Origin: a virus
Virus record (IMG/VR): IMGVR_UViG_3300047157_000040
Location: 1-41,418 of that record
Strand: one strand, 5' to 3'
Length of the DNA: 41,418 bases
The position numbers and the translations under genes are program-made. Positions 24,691-34,952 of the stretch are shown one piece after another (within the stretch, counting starts at the first letter, position 1; every line of letters begins with the position of its first letter). The notes beneath the pieces were generated by a model that was given only the letters and a program-made list of their open reading frames with translations, made no database searches and had not been told where the DNA came from.

Positions 24691-25069
24691 GGATATAAAA
24701 GAGATGCGTAAGTTTGATGTTGACTTAGAGTTTGGTCAGCAATGGGAAAAGCACATAGATGAAATGTTTTCTGGGGCCAAGACTTGCGAGATAAAAACAG
24801 AGAGAGATAAGTGGGCGAGTACAGGTAACATCTGTATCGAGATTGAAAGCTATGGTAAACCATCCGGACTAACCAGTACAGAGGCAGAGCTCTGGGTCCA
24901 CAACTTGGTAAAGGATGGTGAGTTGTGTTGTAGTTTAGTCTTTAATACTAACAAACTACGAGAAGTAATGGCACAGATGGAGCCATATACTGTCATGGGT
25001 GGGGACCACAAAGCCTCTAAACTATACCTAGTTAATATACAAAAGCTACTTAAGCAGGTGGGTTCTTAG
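24671..25069 (+). CDS. Possible PD-(D/E)XK nuclease-like protein
   Basis: 132 residues, start inside the RusA-like gene behind AAAGGAGAAGAG. The segment EIKTERDKWASTGNICIEIE, with E-x-K and a later E-x-E, followed by GKPSGLTSTEAELWVHN, recalls small phage endonucleases with a PD-(D/E)XK core. The call is inference. Its 3' end overlaps that of the converging late gene by 20 bases. Confidence 0.5.
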   Translation: MGLNKSKDIKEMRKFDVDLEFGQQWEKHIDEMFSGAKTCEIKTERDKWASTGNICIEIESYGKPSGLTSTEAELWVHNLVKDGELCCSLVFNTNKLREVMAQMEPYTVMGGDHKASKLYLVNIQKLLKQVGS

Positions 25070-27168
25070 GGTCCCTTAATTCTTCTGGTAATAGCCCTGC
25101 TTTCTGTGGGGCATATACCGTATCCTCTTCCGATGCTGTTCTATTCTGTTTAGCAAACGGACCAAAATTAACCCAAGAGTTTTGACCTCTAGTTTCACTA
25201 GCCAGTGCCTTAACAGCTAGGTCAGAGTACATAGAAGCATGAGATATAAATGCTGCTTCTTCACCCTCAGCTCTAAACCCAACACCATTCTTAGCATGAC
25301 CAAAGTAATCATGCACTACCCTAAACAAGTCATTAGCTAAAGCAATCTCACCACTAATTGTAAACTCAGTAGGTGCAAGCATAGGATGCTCAGTGTTTTG
25401 TTCCCCTTTACCATAACCATCTCTAGTAGAAAATACCCACATATGATTGTTGTCTACTATATCTTTTACAGCTTGACTAGGATAAGCATACGGAGATTTT
25501 TGTCCACTAGGTATAAACTCTACTTGCAGTCCAGACTCTAGTATTGTTTTGTACTGCTCAATAGTTTCATTAATCAATGCATCATAGGCCTCAGCTACAT
25601 CCTTATTCCTAGGTGTGTGTTTCATAGCATCATATGCCATAGCTACTCTTGTTGCAAACTTAGGATTAACTGGCCGATGTATTTTAGTCTCTGGCTTTAC
25701 TATCCTAGACTTGGCCCTGTATTGTTTAGCTACTTGTATTATTCTAGGGCTGGCATCACCAAGAGCATCCTCTACTATTTCACTATGCGGAGTAGACTCT
25801 ACTATACCATCTCTCTTTGCCATAACTAGTGGACCTACTTGAACCACTTGCGATGAAGATAATATTTTTTCACCAGTTTCTTTTACATAAAAATAACCAT
25901 AGCGAATAGGATTCATTCCAACCTCTACCCAATTCTCTGGGTCCGCTATTGCTTCGTTAGCCATCTGCTCTGCTTGTCTTTCATTCACATCTACCCAGTC
26001 ACCTTGCATAGTAGCAAAGGTAGATTTAGATGCTTTCCCTGACAGCTACTTTGCCTAGCTGCTTTGCTAAATTCACCAAACTCTACATTATTTAATACTG
26101 CAGACTTAGCGTAGCCAATAACACCCATGCCCTTTAAATCATGGACAGTAACTATCCAAGTGTCTGTCTTTTCATAAGCAGGTATGTCTAACCTAGACTT
26201 TACTCTTGTGCCATTATTAATTCTCTTGTATAACCATCACCACCACCTTGCCTTATTAAACCTGCAGGTGCTTTAGCTTTTACAGCCATTATCATTTCTC
26301 TGAATGTAGGTATTTTCTGTACTTTACCTAGTAAAGCAATATCATTTTTTAATATAATATTTTGTGCCCACTCATAGTCTTCATCTAAATTAATACCATC
26401 ATCTACTTTATTTAATGCTAGACTTTTTAATTCTTCTGGCTGTTTCCATTCATTCTTAGGTCTATTAGCTCTTGCTATTTCTATCTCTTCAGGAGTAATT
26501 CTCCAGCCCTCTAACAGACTAGCCATCTTAGATTCATTTGAGATAGTCTGTGCATCAGTCCTAGGCTTTACTTGCTCTACTGCTGTTGGCTCCCAGATAG
26601 CTGCACTTAATCCATACCCCATACCATTCGATACAAATATACCAGCGTACCCAGCATCTCTTATTACTCTATAGAATGCTTGTGTCCTACCATCAGTATC
26701 TGTAGGAGGTATATTTTCTTGCTCTATTATTTTATCTCTTTCAAGGTAAAGGAAGTCCTTATCTTTTTCCATGTCATATATTCTTTCGACAGGCATCTTA
26801 CTAATGTACTCAACATTACCTAAGCCTTGTTCTTTTTTATATCCTTTAGGATGTCCTACATTTAAACCATAAGAAGAAAACAATACTTGTCCCGGTGCTC
26901 CATACCCTCTTCTAAAATTACTACTTCTTAATCCAGTTCCTTGTTTCTTTGGGTCAAGTTCTGTTAGTCCTTTAACATTACTGTAATGGTGCATAACAAC
27001 ATTACCATCTTCATCAGGTATAGGTTTAAATCCCTCTCTGTTATTTATTTCCTCAGCTGACTTGACACCTTCCCAGTCATCCATAGCATCATCAATACCT
27101 TTGGCTGATAATATATTACCTTCTAATTGAAAGCCATTGAAAGGTCCCATTGCACATTTTCTAGGCAC
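25050..27168 (-). CDS. Large polyvalent-type protein, frame-broken, possible ADP-ribosyltransferase-like part
   Basis: GTG at 27168 behind GGGAGGTGAGTA, overlapping the stop of the gene before it. The first frame runs to 26200; a second frame carries KSRLDIPAYEKTDTWIVTVH and KGMGVIGYAKSAVLNNVEFG to about 26035; a third continues LSGKASKSTFATMQGDWVDV to 25050. Joined, it is about 705 residues. Residues 60-170 (MHHYSNVKGLTELDPKKQGT, VLFSSYGL, then FYRVIRDAGYAGIFVSNGMG) resemble ADP-ribosyltransferase-like parts of phage polyvalent proteins. The end (FRVVHDYFGHAKNGVGFRAE) resembles another polyvalent module. Such proteins are often injected with phage DNA. No catalytic Glu is confirmed. Confidence 0.55.
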
Positions 27169-30100
27169 TACTCACCTCCCAACGCTTCAGCACCCAGAGC
27201 ACCCACACTAGCCCTAAGTAATATATCATAAAATTGTTCTGGTGTTTTTGCTAAGGTTTCTGACAAACCCTCTCCGTACAAAGACGCTAGGAAATCATCC
27301 ACTATACTAACAGCAGGTCCTCCTATATATCCAGACAAAGATGTCTCTCCAACTAGTGGTACACCAATAGCAGATACATAATCAATAGGTCCTTTCTCTC
27401 TTTCACTACCACGAATCTCATCCTTGATAGCCATAGCTAATGCAGCAGCTCCTAGTGCTGTACCTATCGCAGCTACTGTAGCCATTTGACCCATGAAGTC
27501 TGGACTACAAGTCTTAGGATTCATTTTCCTTATTACTCTTTTAGCAATAGTATTACCAAACAGAATAGGAAAAGACTTAAGCTGTGCTAGTAATTGCATA
27601 TCAGGATTAGACATCCACAACGGTCTATTAGTAGTAGTAGGCTCTAGTGCTACATCCGTAACTAACTTACGAACCCAAGGAACCATCAGGTCTCTTACCC
27701 TAGCTTGGGTACCATCACTTCTAGTTATCATTGTTTCTAGAAAGTTCTCATCTGTTAGTCTCATCCTGTTGCCACCTACTCTGTATATCTCAGCAAACTC
27801 TTCTATAGTAAGACCATTTTCTCTTAGCTCTTCTTCTAACCTACGCTTCCTTGCAGGCTTCATATTCTTTAGCTTCTTAGCTTCTGATTCTATTCTTTTT
27901 AATCCAGCAACAGCAGCCCATGTACGAACAAAGTTTGTGTACTGGGTCAAGAATAAACCAGCAGGTGTACGGAAGTATACCCCTAAGAATTCATTTCTGT
28001 CACCAGCAAATAGTTTTTCTACTCTCTCGTTCATTGCAGGGTCTACTGCAAATCCCATGGTCCTAATTAAATCTCGGCCAAAGGAACTACTAGGTGCTTT
28101 TCCTACACCACCTGCGTAAATGCTACGCTTGATTCCTACCAAGACATTAGCAGCCATGGCCGGTGCAGCTCTTAGTGTATTGACCACACCATTTCTCTGC
28201 ATTATCCAAGCAGGCTCAGTAATAGAAGATATAGTAGCCATACCTAGATACTTGACAGCAGCTGCAGTAGCAACAGTTTTGTATGCTAACTGCCTTGTTC
28301 TTCCTGTTTCATCCTGTGGTCTTCTATATACATTATGCAACCCGTCATACATATCCCACATTTTCTGTGCTTCTGCATTAGAGACAATATTATTTTCTAG
28401 TAAATGGTTAATGTCATCGTTAAGTCTGTTAGCACTGTTAGCACCAAATGCATCAGCAGATGCTAAACGAGTAGAAGCATTAAGTAAGTAATCACCCACA
28501 GATTCAAAAGGACTTTTCTTTCTGAACTGTTCATTAAGCCTGTTCCATCTACCATCTCTTGATTTTTCAAATGATGGCCTGCCTGTGCCAGTCCTTGTCT
28601 TAATCTTTCTTATCTGCTCAGAAGTTAATACAGACGGGTCAATATCATTTAGTATGTCATTTAATATTCTTTCTCTTACTTGTTCAGCAGTCTCTATAAT
28701 CTCCCCAGTCTTAGGGTCTTTGGTAGGACCTATCTGTACATCTTCTTCTAGTGATTTAAGAAATGCATCTGGGTCTGCTTTCACTGCTTTCTTATCTATA
28801 CCACGAGTTAGGTAATCTTTCTGAAAATTAATCTTTAGACCATCCTTACCAAGTGCTTTAGCTAAGGAATTAAATACCTTGTCTTGTATCTTTCTGATAG
28901 TAACAATGTCTGCTTCTAGTTCTCCGAATCTTCTACCTAACTGAGAACGAACCTCTGCTTTTAGCTTAGGGTCTACTTTATTTTCTAGTACCTGACCTAG
29001 ATACTTGTCAATGTTATGTCCAATCTTACCACCAAATTGTCCGGCCAATGGGTATGCACTAGTCCACTTATCTCTTATGTCTCCAAACGGAGTAAGAAAT
29101 TCTCCAACATAATTATGCTTGAGTGTATTAAATGATGGGTTTGTTTGGAACTGACCTGTTCCTGATTCGACATCGCCAAAGCCTCTGAGTGCTCTGTCCA
29201 GATGAAACATATCTTTACCTGTCTTGGTCTTTGCACGAGTCTGCTCTAAGAATTCTGTAGACCTGTTAAGTAAAGCATCTGCTGCAACAGTAGTAAGTTT
29301 AGATATGCGACTAGGCTGTAGTCTTTTAAAGTCTATTGTCTCTGGTATTACATCTTCTACTGGTGCTAGTTCTTTTATCTTAGCATCTAGCTCTGGACCC
29401 TCGTACTTGTCTACTAATTCTTGGTATTGTTTTTCGTAGTTCTTTACACCAGTGCTATATTGTGCACCTGCTTCCTGTAATTTTTCTAGATTACTTTGGT
29501 CCAGTATTTTTTGAGATTGCTTGGCTTCTCTAGTATCTTGAGTTGCATCTCTATAACCAGCCAGAGAACCCATTGTCGTTCCACCTACAGTACCTGCTGC
29601 AAATGCTCCGGCTGAAGCATCCACATTCATATCTCTTCCCCTAGTAGCCGAAGTAAATTGTGCTATCGCATCCTGTAATACTTCTGTTCCACCCTCAATT
29701 ATACCAATAACCCCAGCTTTCTTAAGGCCAATCATAAGAGCGTTTGCAAAACCCATCTTTTCAAAGTCATTTAGATAAGATGCCATCTCACTTAAATCTT
29801 TTTTAAGTAATGGACTAAATGATTTACCTATTTTAGTTGGAGCATACAAATCTAATGCTGTCATTAATGCAGCTGCAAAAGTTGTTTGTACTTTTTCTGA
29901 GCCTGTGAACTCAGAAACAGGTTTGTCTGCATTCTCAGCGTGAACATTACCAGCTTCATTTAATTGCAGAAAACTTATTATAGCAGCACCCGGCTCTAGT
30001 CTTCTTGTAAGTAGCATTGCTGCTAGAGCTGCACCACTACCTACCGCATTTTCTTTTGCTCTTTCAACAGCCCATCCAAACTTTCCTCCAAATCCTTCTT

Positions 30101-30407
30101 GCTCTAAAAAAGTGCCAGTAAACTTTGGCATATAATCTTCCTTGCCAATTTCACCAGACTCTTCCAGTGCTTCTCCCCATTGACTGAGAAAAGAGTCTTT
30201 ATTTAATATGTCATCTAACGTCTGAAGTCCGCCACCAAACTGTATTTTAAAATTGTCCCAGCTAGTAGCAAGAGGGTCATTCTTTTTTCCAGTACCAAAA
30301 GCACCTAAGTCAAGATTACTTAATCCATCTAAACCTTCTAAATTTGATAACCCCTCTAAGCCTTGTAATCCACCTAGAGAATATTCTTCTTCATCTATTA
30401 AAGCCAT
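27168..30407 (-). CDS. Large internal virion / ejection-type protein
   Basis: 1079 residues, intact. It starts with a Gly/Leu repeat (LGGLQGLEGLSNLEGL), then helical regions with hydrophobic helices (GSGAALAAMLL and SAGAFAAGTVGGTTMGS). The middle is helix- and charge-rich with ILNDILNDIDPSVLT. A late segment MGQMATVAAIGTALGAAALA could span a membrane. Its size, place in the late unit and helix content match podovirus inner core proteins that are ejected to make a DNA channel. It may also be a polyvalent protein. The role is inference. Confidence 0.6.
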   Translation of the reverse strand: MALIDEEEYSLGGLQGLEGLSNLEGLDGLSNLDLGAFGTGKKNDPLATSWDNFKIQFGGGLQTLDDILNKDSFLSQWGEALEESGEIGKEDYMPKFTGTFLEQEGFGGKFGWAVERAKENAVGSGAALAAMLLTRRLEPGAAIISFLQLNEAGNVHAENADKPVSEFTGSEKVQTTFAAALMTALDLYAPTKIGKSFSPLLKKDLSEMASYLNDFEKMGFANALMIGLKKAGVIGIIEGGTEVLQDAIAQFTSATRGRDMNVDASAGAFAAGTVGGTTMGSLAGYRDATQDTREAKQSQKILDQSNLEKLQEAGAQYSTGVKNYEKQYQELVDKYEGPELDAKIKELAPVEDVIPETIDFKRLQPSRISKLTTVAADALLNRSTEFLEQTRAKTKTGKDMFHLDRALRGFGDVESGTGQFQTNPSFNTLKHNYVGEFLTPFGDIRDKWTSAYPLAGQFGGKIGHNIDKYLGQVLENKVDPKLKAEVRSQLGRRFGELEADIVTIRKIQDKVFNSLAKALGKDGLKINFQKDYLTRGIDKKAVKADPDAFLKSLEEDVQIGPTKDPKTGEIIETAEQVRERILNDILNDIDPSVLTSEQIRKIKTRTGTGRPSFEKSRDGRWNRLNEQFRKKSPFESVGDYLLNASTRLASADAFGANSANRLNDDINHLLENNIVSNAEAQKMWDMYDGLHNVYRRPQDETGRTRQLAYKTVATAAAVKYLGMATISSITEPAWIMQRNGVVNTLRAAPAMAANVLVGIKRSIYAGGVGKAPSSSFGRDLIRTMGFAVDPAMNERVEKLFAGDRNEFLGVYFRTPAGLFLTQYTNFVRTWAAVAGLKRIESEAKKLKNMKPARKRRLEEELRENGLTIEEFAEIYRVGGNRMRLTDENFLETMITRSDGTQARVRDLMVPWVRKLVTDVALEPTTTNRPLWMSNPDMQLLAQLKSFPILFGNTIAKRVIRKMNPKTCSPDFMGQMATVAAIGTALGAAALAMAIKDEIRGSEREKGPIDYVSAIGVPLVGETSLSGYIGGPAVSIVDDFLASLYGEGLSETLAKTPEQFYDILLRASVGALGAEALGGE

Positions 30408-30415
30408 ATATAACC

Positions 30416-30775
30416 TTATTTAAAGAAACCTAAAAATCTTCCTTCTGATTTCTCATCATCATTATCGTCATCAGTCTGTGGTGGCTGCATAGCAGCAATT
30501 GCTTCTTCAATAGTAGGTATTTTTGTTATACCATTTTGAGTATTAACCAAAGTCATTTGAAGCATCTTTTCTCTAATAGCATAAGCTGTAGTTGCTATGT
30601 CATTATCAATGTCAGCCTGACTGTCACCGCCAATTAATCCAAATAATAATCCTTTGTCAGCTTCATTTTCCATCTGACCTCTAATAGTATTTTCTATTAC
30701 AGCGGTGCTTGGTACTCCTGCTCTTAATGATGCAAAAGATGGAGGGTTGGCTGTATTAGCTGACCGATAATCCAT
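30416..30775 (-). CDS. Hypothetical virion-region protein
   Basis: 119 residues, overlapping the upstream stop at 30775. Helical, with MENEADKGLLFGLIGG and an acidic segment (PPQTDDDNDDEKSEG) before a hydrophobic GRFLGFFK end. No family recognised; its neighbours suggest a core or tail component. Confidence 0.5.
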   Translation of the reverse strand: MDYRSANTANPPSFASLRAGVPSTAVIENTIRGQMENEADKGLLFGLIGGDSQADIDNDIATTAYAIREKMLQMTLVNTQNGITKIPTIEEAIAAMQPPQTDDDNDDEKSEGRFLGFFK

Positions 30776-32610
30776 TACATGTTATTCATCTGAGTCATTT
30801 GGTTTTCAATGTTCTGTTGAGCAGGTGTCTTAGATGGTCTGTACTTTAATGGTGTACCTATGTACGCAAGAGCTTCAAAGAATTGTACTGCTCTATTACT
30901 ACCGGGAACACCTCCACCTCCACCCATCCACCATTTCTTATTCTCTGGTGATAGTGGGTTAGTAAGTCTGTCCATTGTAAATCCTTCCATACTATCATCA
31001 GAAGTAACTGACATTATACCAGAAACGGACTCACCTTGACTGCCTGCAACCGCTGCATTAAATACATTAGCATTTTTATTATCAGCTGTCTTATTATCTG
31101 TTAGCAAACCAGCTTGCTCTGTTTCTTGCGTTGCTTCACTGCCCGACTCTGCAGCTATTTGTGCTATGTCATTAACTGTTGCATTTCCATCTTCTTCAGT
31201 TACACCTTCGTTGTCATTATCTAACAAACCTAATTTATCTAAGAACTTACCTAATAAATTTTCACCCCTTAAAGTTTTGTCAACAAATAAATCGTTCTTT
31301 TCATCATTACTTAATTCTTCAATCTTTTTTTCTACTGATGGTAGTATGTGTTCTGCAAGAGTAATAGGCTCTTCACCGATGATAGGAACGTCTAACGCCT
31401 CGTTGTCTAGACCTTCTTGATTAACTGTTTCCATTGCAGCTTGAGCTTCTTGCATATTGTTGTAGCCACTTTCCATTTCGCTTTGCTGCTCAATAAATCC
31501 TTGCATGTTTCTAATTCTATCAGCCTCTGCTGCTCTCTGTGCTTCAGCTTCTGCTGCTCTTTTTGCTGCAAGTTGCTCAGTCTCTTGTCTAACTATCTCA
31601 TCAGTAGCCCATATGCCAGCAGCTTTCATTTCTTCTGCTTTTGCTGCAGCCTGTTCAGCTTCTATAGCATCTAATTGCTGGTCAACTAAAAGTCCTGCTT
31701 GCTTCATCTCTTCTCTTTTCTTTGCTACTTCTCTTGCTGCTACATTCTCTGGCAAGTTGTATTCTCTTTCAGCTTCTATTCTATCTATCTGGTCATCTGC
31801 CCACTGACCCGGACCAACGATTGCATCACCGGCCATATTTTTCATACCCATATAAGGTATTCTAGAATTTTCATAAGCTGCTCGTGCTAGGTCAGTTCCT
31901 ACATCACCAACTCTTGTACCCACAGTAGGTAAACGACTGAAAGTACCATCTGCATTGTAGCGAAGTCTACCTAGCATTTCACCGACATTCATATAAGTAC
32001 CAGCTACTGGCTGTGAATAAATGGCACCAGCCTCTGCATCACTTAGTTGTTTACCTTGACTAAAATTAAATTCGCCCGGAGGTACAATTCCTGTAACACC
32101 TTGATTCACTTCTTTTTCTTCTACTACTCTAGGCTGAATTTGAGGGGCACCTAGTCCCGGGGACCAAACTTGCTGTGCCAATTGTCCCGAGCCAGCTTGT
32201 TGGTCAGCAACAGCAGTGGCAACAGCCTTCGCTCTTTCTTGTTCTAATTCTTGCTCATCAATCAGCCTGTCAACTATAAGTCCTTGCTTATAAGCAGAAT
32301 TTTCATTAGTCCATGCGTCACTAAGAGCATTCTTTGCTCTATCAAACAAAGACAATTGAGGACCGGGGTACATATTACCTGCCAGCATTCTCTGCTCTTC
32401 TTCACTACTTCTACCAAGCAACCCCGGAAAAAACCCTACATCATCTTGAGTCATTGCTGTTTGATTCTTTAGAGCACTTGCTTTATTTCGTGCTAGCATT
32501 TTTTCATTGAAAGCTCTTTGAGCTGCCATTTTTCTTAGCTCTTCTTCTTCCATAAGAGCTAGCTGTGCTGCTGAAAATGGTTGTCTTCCTTGTCCTGAAT
32601 ATACTGCCAT
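30775..32610 (-). CDS. Coiled-coil virion protein
   Basis: 611 residues. A basic start (PFSAAQLALMEEEELRKMAA), a middle with a long Ala/Glu/Arg coiled coil around residues 285-385 (VAKKREEMKQAGLLVDQQLD, then AKRAAEAEAQRAAEADRIRN), acidic stretches, and a Gly-rich hinge (WWMGGGGGVPGSN) near the end. There are no enzyme motifs. It fits an internal core or tail protein of a podovirus. Function unknown. Confidence 0.55.
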   Translation of the reverse strand: MAVYSGQGRQPFSAAQLALMEEEELRKMAAQRAFNEKMLARNKASALKNQTAMTQDDVGFFPGLLGRSSEEEQRMLAGNMYPGPQLSLFDRAKNALSDAWTNENSAYKQGLIVDRLIDEQELEQERAKAVATAVADQQAGSGQLAQQVWSPGLGAPQIQPRVVEEKEVNQGVTGIVPPGEFNFSQGKQLSDAEAGAIYSQPVAGTYMNVGEMLGRLRYNADGTFSRLPTVGTRVGDVGTDLARAAYENSRIPYMGMKNMAGDAIVGPGQWADDQIDRIEAEREYNLPENVAAREVAKKREEMKQAGLLVDQQLDAIEAEQAAAKAEEMKAAGIWATDEIVRQETEQLAAKRAAEAEAQRAAEADRIRNMQGFIEQQSEMESGYNNMQEAQAAMETVNQEGLDNEALDVPIIGEEPITLAEHILPSVEKKIEELSNDEKNDLFVDKTLRGENLLGKFLDKLGLLDNDNEGVTEEDGNATVNDIAQIAAESGSEATQETEQAGLLTDNKTADNKNANVFNAAVAGSQGESVSGIMSVTSDDSMEGFTMDRLTNPLSPENKKWWMGGGGGVPGSNRAVQFFEALAYIGTPLKYRPSKTPAQQNIENQMTQMNNM

Positions 32611-32611
32611 G

Positions 32612-33109
32612 TTATCTTCCTAAGTATGTATTAAATCTTTTGTAATAGTCGGGGTCTTCTTCAATTGTTTTCCCTCGCCATGCTTCTATAAAACTTTGTA
32701 CTGGGTTTTCTTTATTCTTATTTTTGTTCCACATATCCTGCATCATGTCTTGTGCAAAATCTTTGTACTGTATTTTTTGTATGTCAGTTAAGCCAATACC
32801 CTCACCCTTATAATCATACCTAGGGTCATACCCTGCCAGTCCTTCTTCGTTTCCAAAGTGGCTAAACAATGCAGCTTGTCCTCTAAGTAATTGTGCAATA
32901 TCAGAATTGTCATCAAATACACTTCTTTCATTATTATAGAAGTCATCTATTAAACCACCAGTTATTTGGACTGGGCCATAGGCTGTACTACCACCGGGTG
33001 TATTCTCTGCTACTGTGCGTATCCAAGGATTACTAAAAGAACCTGTCTCTGCAAACTGGTATGCATTATAAATATCTTCTAGGTTAAAGTTACCAAATAA
33101 TGTTTCCAT
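32612..33109 (-). CDS. Lysozyme / transglycosylase-like virion protein
   Basis: 165 residues. Near the N-terminus AETGSFSNPWIRT with a likely catalytic Glu, then GGSTAYGPVQITGGLI, matches the E...S.YG..QI pattern of phage lytic transglycosylases and muramidases. The Tyr-rich C-terminal half is unusual for lysozymes. Place among the internal virion genes suggests a peptidoglycan-opening enzyme used during entry; it could also be the endolysin, because I see no other candidate in the window. Confidence 0.6.
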   Translation of the reverse strand: METLFGNFNLEDIYNAYQFAETGSFSNPWIRTVAENTPGGSTAYGPVQITGGLIDDFYNNERSVFDDNSDIAQLLRGQAALFSHFGNEEGLAGYDPRYDYKGEGIGLTDIQKIQYKDFAQDMMQDMWNKNKNKENPVQSFIEAWRGKTIEEDPDYYKRFNTYLGR

Positions 33110-33114
33110 ACTAA

Positions 33115-34143
33115 TTATGCAAAAAGATTTCTAACATCTCTTCGTGCTTTGAAACTAGTGTTTACATCTTTAGTAGTATATTTTTTTACAGCCTTTGCTG
33201 TACTAGCTTTCTTAGTTTCATAGTTTCTTCCCGGCTTTGGACCCGATGCTCCTGTGCCTGCACTTGGTATACTAGAAGTTCTTGTTACTTTCTTTTCAAC
33301 TTTAGGTCTTTGGTCTTGGCTTAACAACATCGCTTGACTCTTTGCAATTTGTGCTGCATTTTCTGCAGGAGTCAAAGTAGGATATTTTAAATTAAATGCT
33401 TGCTGTGCATCCATAGCTGCTTGCATGTTAGGGTATATACCATTCCTTACATTAGCTGCTGCTGCCTCTAGCATAATTTTTGCATTAGGGGCTGAATCTC
33501 TCATACTTGGAGGTACATTAGTTTGATTAGGAGCTGTTCTTCCTGTGTAACCATAGTCTCTAACTATTTGCTCTGGAGTTCTTGGTACAGGAGTATTAGG
33601 TGTAAACGCACTAATGTCAGCACCCCTGTTAGGCATGTTATTAGGCAATGTTATTGGGTCTAGTCCTATAAGTCCCGGTGTGTAATCTGCTGGTGTGCTT
33701 AATAAGTAAGGATTTTCTCCCGGCTTAGAGCCCCATATGTCATATGCTGCACCTGCATTGCTAAGCCCATCACCATAAATGTAAGGGTCTCTAGTAGCAT
33801 AATCATACGGAACTGGTGTTGCTGGTGTTGGTGGAGTATATGTACTCTCATACGGTGCAAATGTTTGAGGTCTTAGTGAAACATTAGGCCCTGCTGGTGC
33901 AGAACTTCCTCCTCCTCCGCCCCCAAAAGAAAAACTAAGTCCTCCTGTTGGTCTGCTAGTAGGTGGCTTTAAATCAGGAAAAGGTGGGCTAATGATTGGT
34001 GCATTTCCTACTGGCCCTGTTGGTGGGTTGTATGTTACAGTAGTAACTGGAGCTGGGCTAGGTTTGTCAAATGAAATAGTAGGCGATGCTATAGGAGCAT
34101 TTCCTCCCATTAAATGACCATATGCTTCTGTTGCGTATCCCAT
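33115..34143 (-). CDS. Proline-rich virion protein
   Basis: 342 residues. The first 200 residues are Pro/Thr/Gly-rich (APVTTVTYNPPTGPVGNAPI, a GGGGGSSAPAGP linker), and the end is basic (KKASTAKAVKKYTTKDVNTS). Low-complexity, probably extended. No family recognised. Late position suggests a virion component. Confidence 0.5.
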   Translation of the reverse strand: MGYATEAYGHLMGGNAPIASPTISFDKPSPAPVTTVTYNPPTGPVGNAPIISPPFPDLKPPTSRPTGGLSFSFGGGGGGSSAPAGPNVSLRPQTFAPYESTYTPPTPATPVPYDYATRDPYIYGDGLSNAGAAYDIWGSKPGENPYLLSTPADYTPGLIGLDPITLPNNMPNRGADISAFTPNTPVPRTPEQIVRDYGYTGRTAPNQTNVPPSMRDSAPNAKIMLEAAAANVRNGIYPNMQAAMDAQQAFNLKYPTLTPAENAAQIAKSQAMLLSQDQRPKVEKKVTRTSSIPSAGTGASGPKPGRNYETKKASTAKAVKKYTTKDVNTSFKARRDVRNLFA

Positions 34144-34151
34144 GTTATCTC

Positions 34152-34952
34152 CTATCGGTTAAAGCCAGACAATGTAGAACCAAGCACACCAATTGTGTTA
34201 AGCATGCTAGGACCCGGTGTTGTCTCTGTTGATGAACCTGCTGCTCCCATTGCTGGCTGGAATCCTGCAATACCTGCTTGGTAGTTCTGGAATTTTTGGT
34301 AAGGTAAGTTCATGTTAAAGTCATGAGCTGCTTGTGCATCATTAATTAATGCTTGTTCTCTTAACTGCTGCTGCTCTCCTGATAAAGACAAGTTAGCATA
34401 AGGCTGGAATCCTGCACCCATAAGAGCACCTGTCTGTCCTAATGTTCCTAACTGATTGCTCAATCCTTGACCATAAGCATTACCATATATTTGTGCTGCT
34501 GCTTGATTAGCTGAATCTGCTGCACCTGCTAAAGCGTTACCTTCTGCAATACCTTGTCTGCCACCACCGTAGCCACCTGACATAATAGCACCGCCTCTAA
34601 TGTTAGCTAGTTCTGGCTGTAAACTACTCATTGCTCTGTCTGCTGCTGCTTGTGCCATATTATTTACATATGGGTTGTTAGCTACATCAAGTCTCGATGG
34701 ACTCATTGCATCTTTGTAAGCACTCATTGCTGGGTTCATTATTTCAGGAGCACCTTTAACAGCAAAGTCTCTCATGCCTTGTTGTGCTGTTAATTGGTCT
34801 GGACTAAAGTATGCTTGAGTTGGCCCACTATAAAAAGTAGGATTAAAATTGTTGTATAAATTAGACGCTTCCTTGAAGCCTTCCGTAATGTAAGGCGAGG
34901 CTTGACTCCAAGGTTCGTTTTCTTTTGTTTCTACATTGTCACCTTTTGACAT
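34152..34952 (-). CDS. Virion protein, Gly/Ala-rich
   Basis: 266 residues. It contains ITEGFKEASNLYNNFNPTFY and an Ala/Gly-rich region with IRGGAIMSGGYGGGRQGI. I recall similar proteins in podovirus late regions, called DNA-transfer or tail proteins, but this is from memory. The start overlaps the previous stop at 34952. Role unknown. Confidence 0.5.
   Translation of the reverse strand: MSKGDNVETKENEPWSQASPYITEGFKEASNLYNNFNPTFYSGPTQAYFSPDQLTAQQGMRDFAVKGAPEIMNPAMSAYKDAMSPSRLDVANNPYVNNMAQAAADRAMSSLQPELANIRGGAIMSGGYGGGRQGIAEGNALAGAADSANQAAAQIYGNAYGQGLSNQLGTLGQTGALMGAGFQPYANLSLSGEQQQLREQALINDAQAAHDFNMNLPYQKFQNYQAGIAGFQPAMGAAGSSTETTPGPSMLNTIGVLGSTLSGFNR

Noticed and set aside
27493-28491. Long hydrophobic plus-strand ORFs
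   Set aside because: They lie wholly antisense to the intact 1079-residue late gene, with no RBS or known motif.
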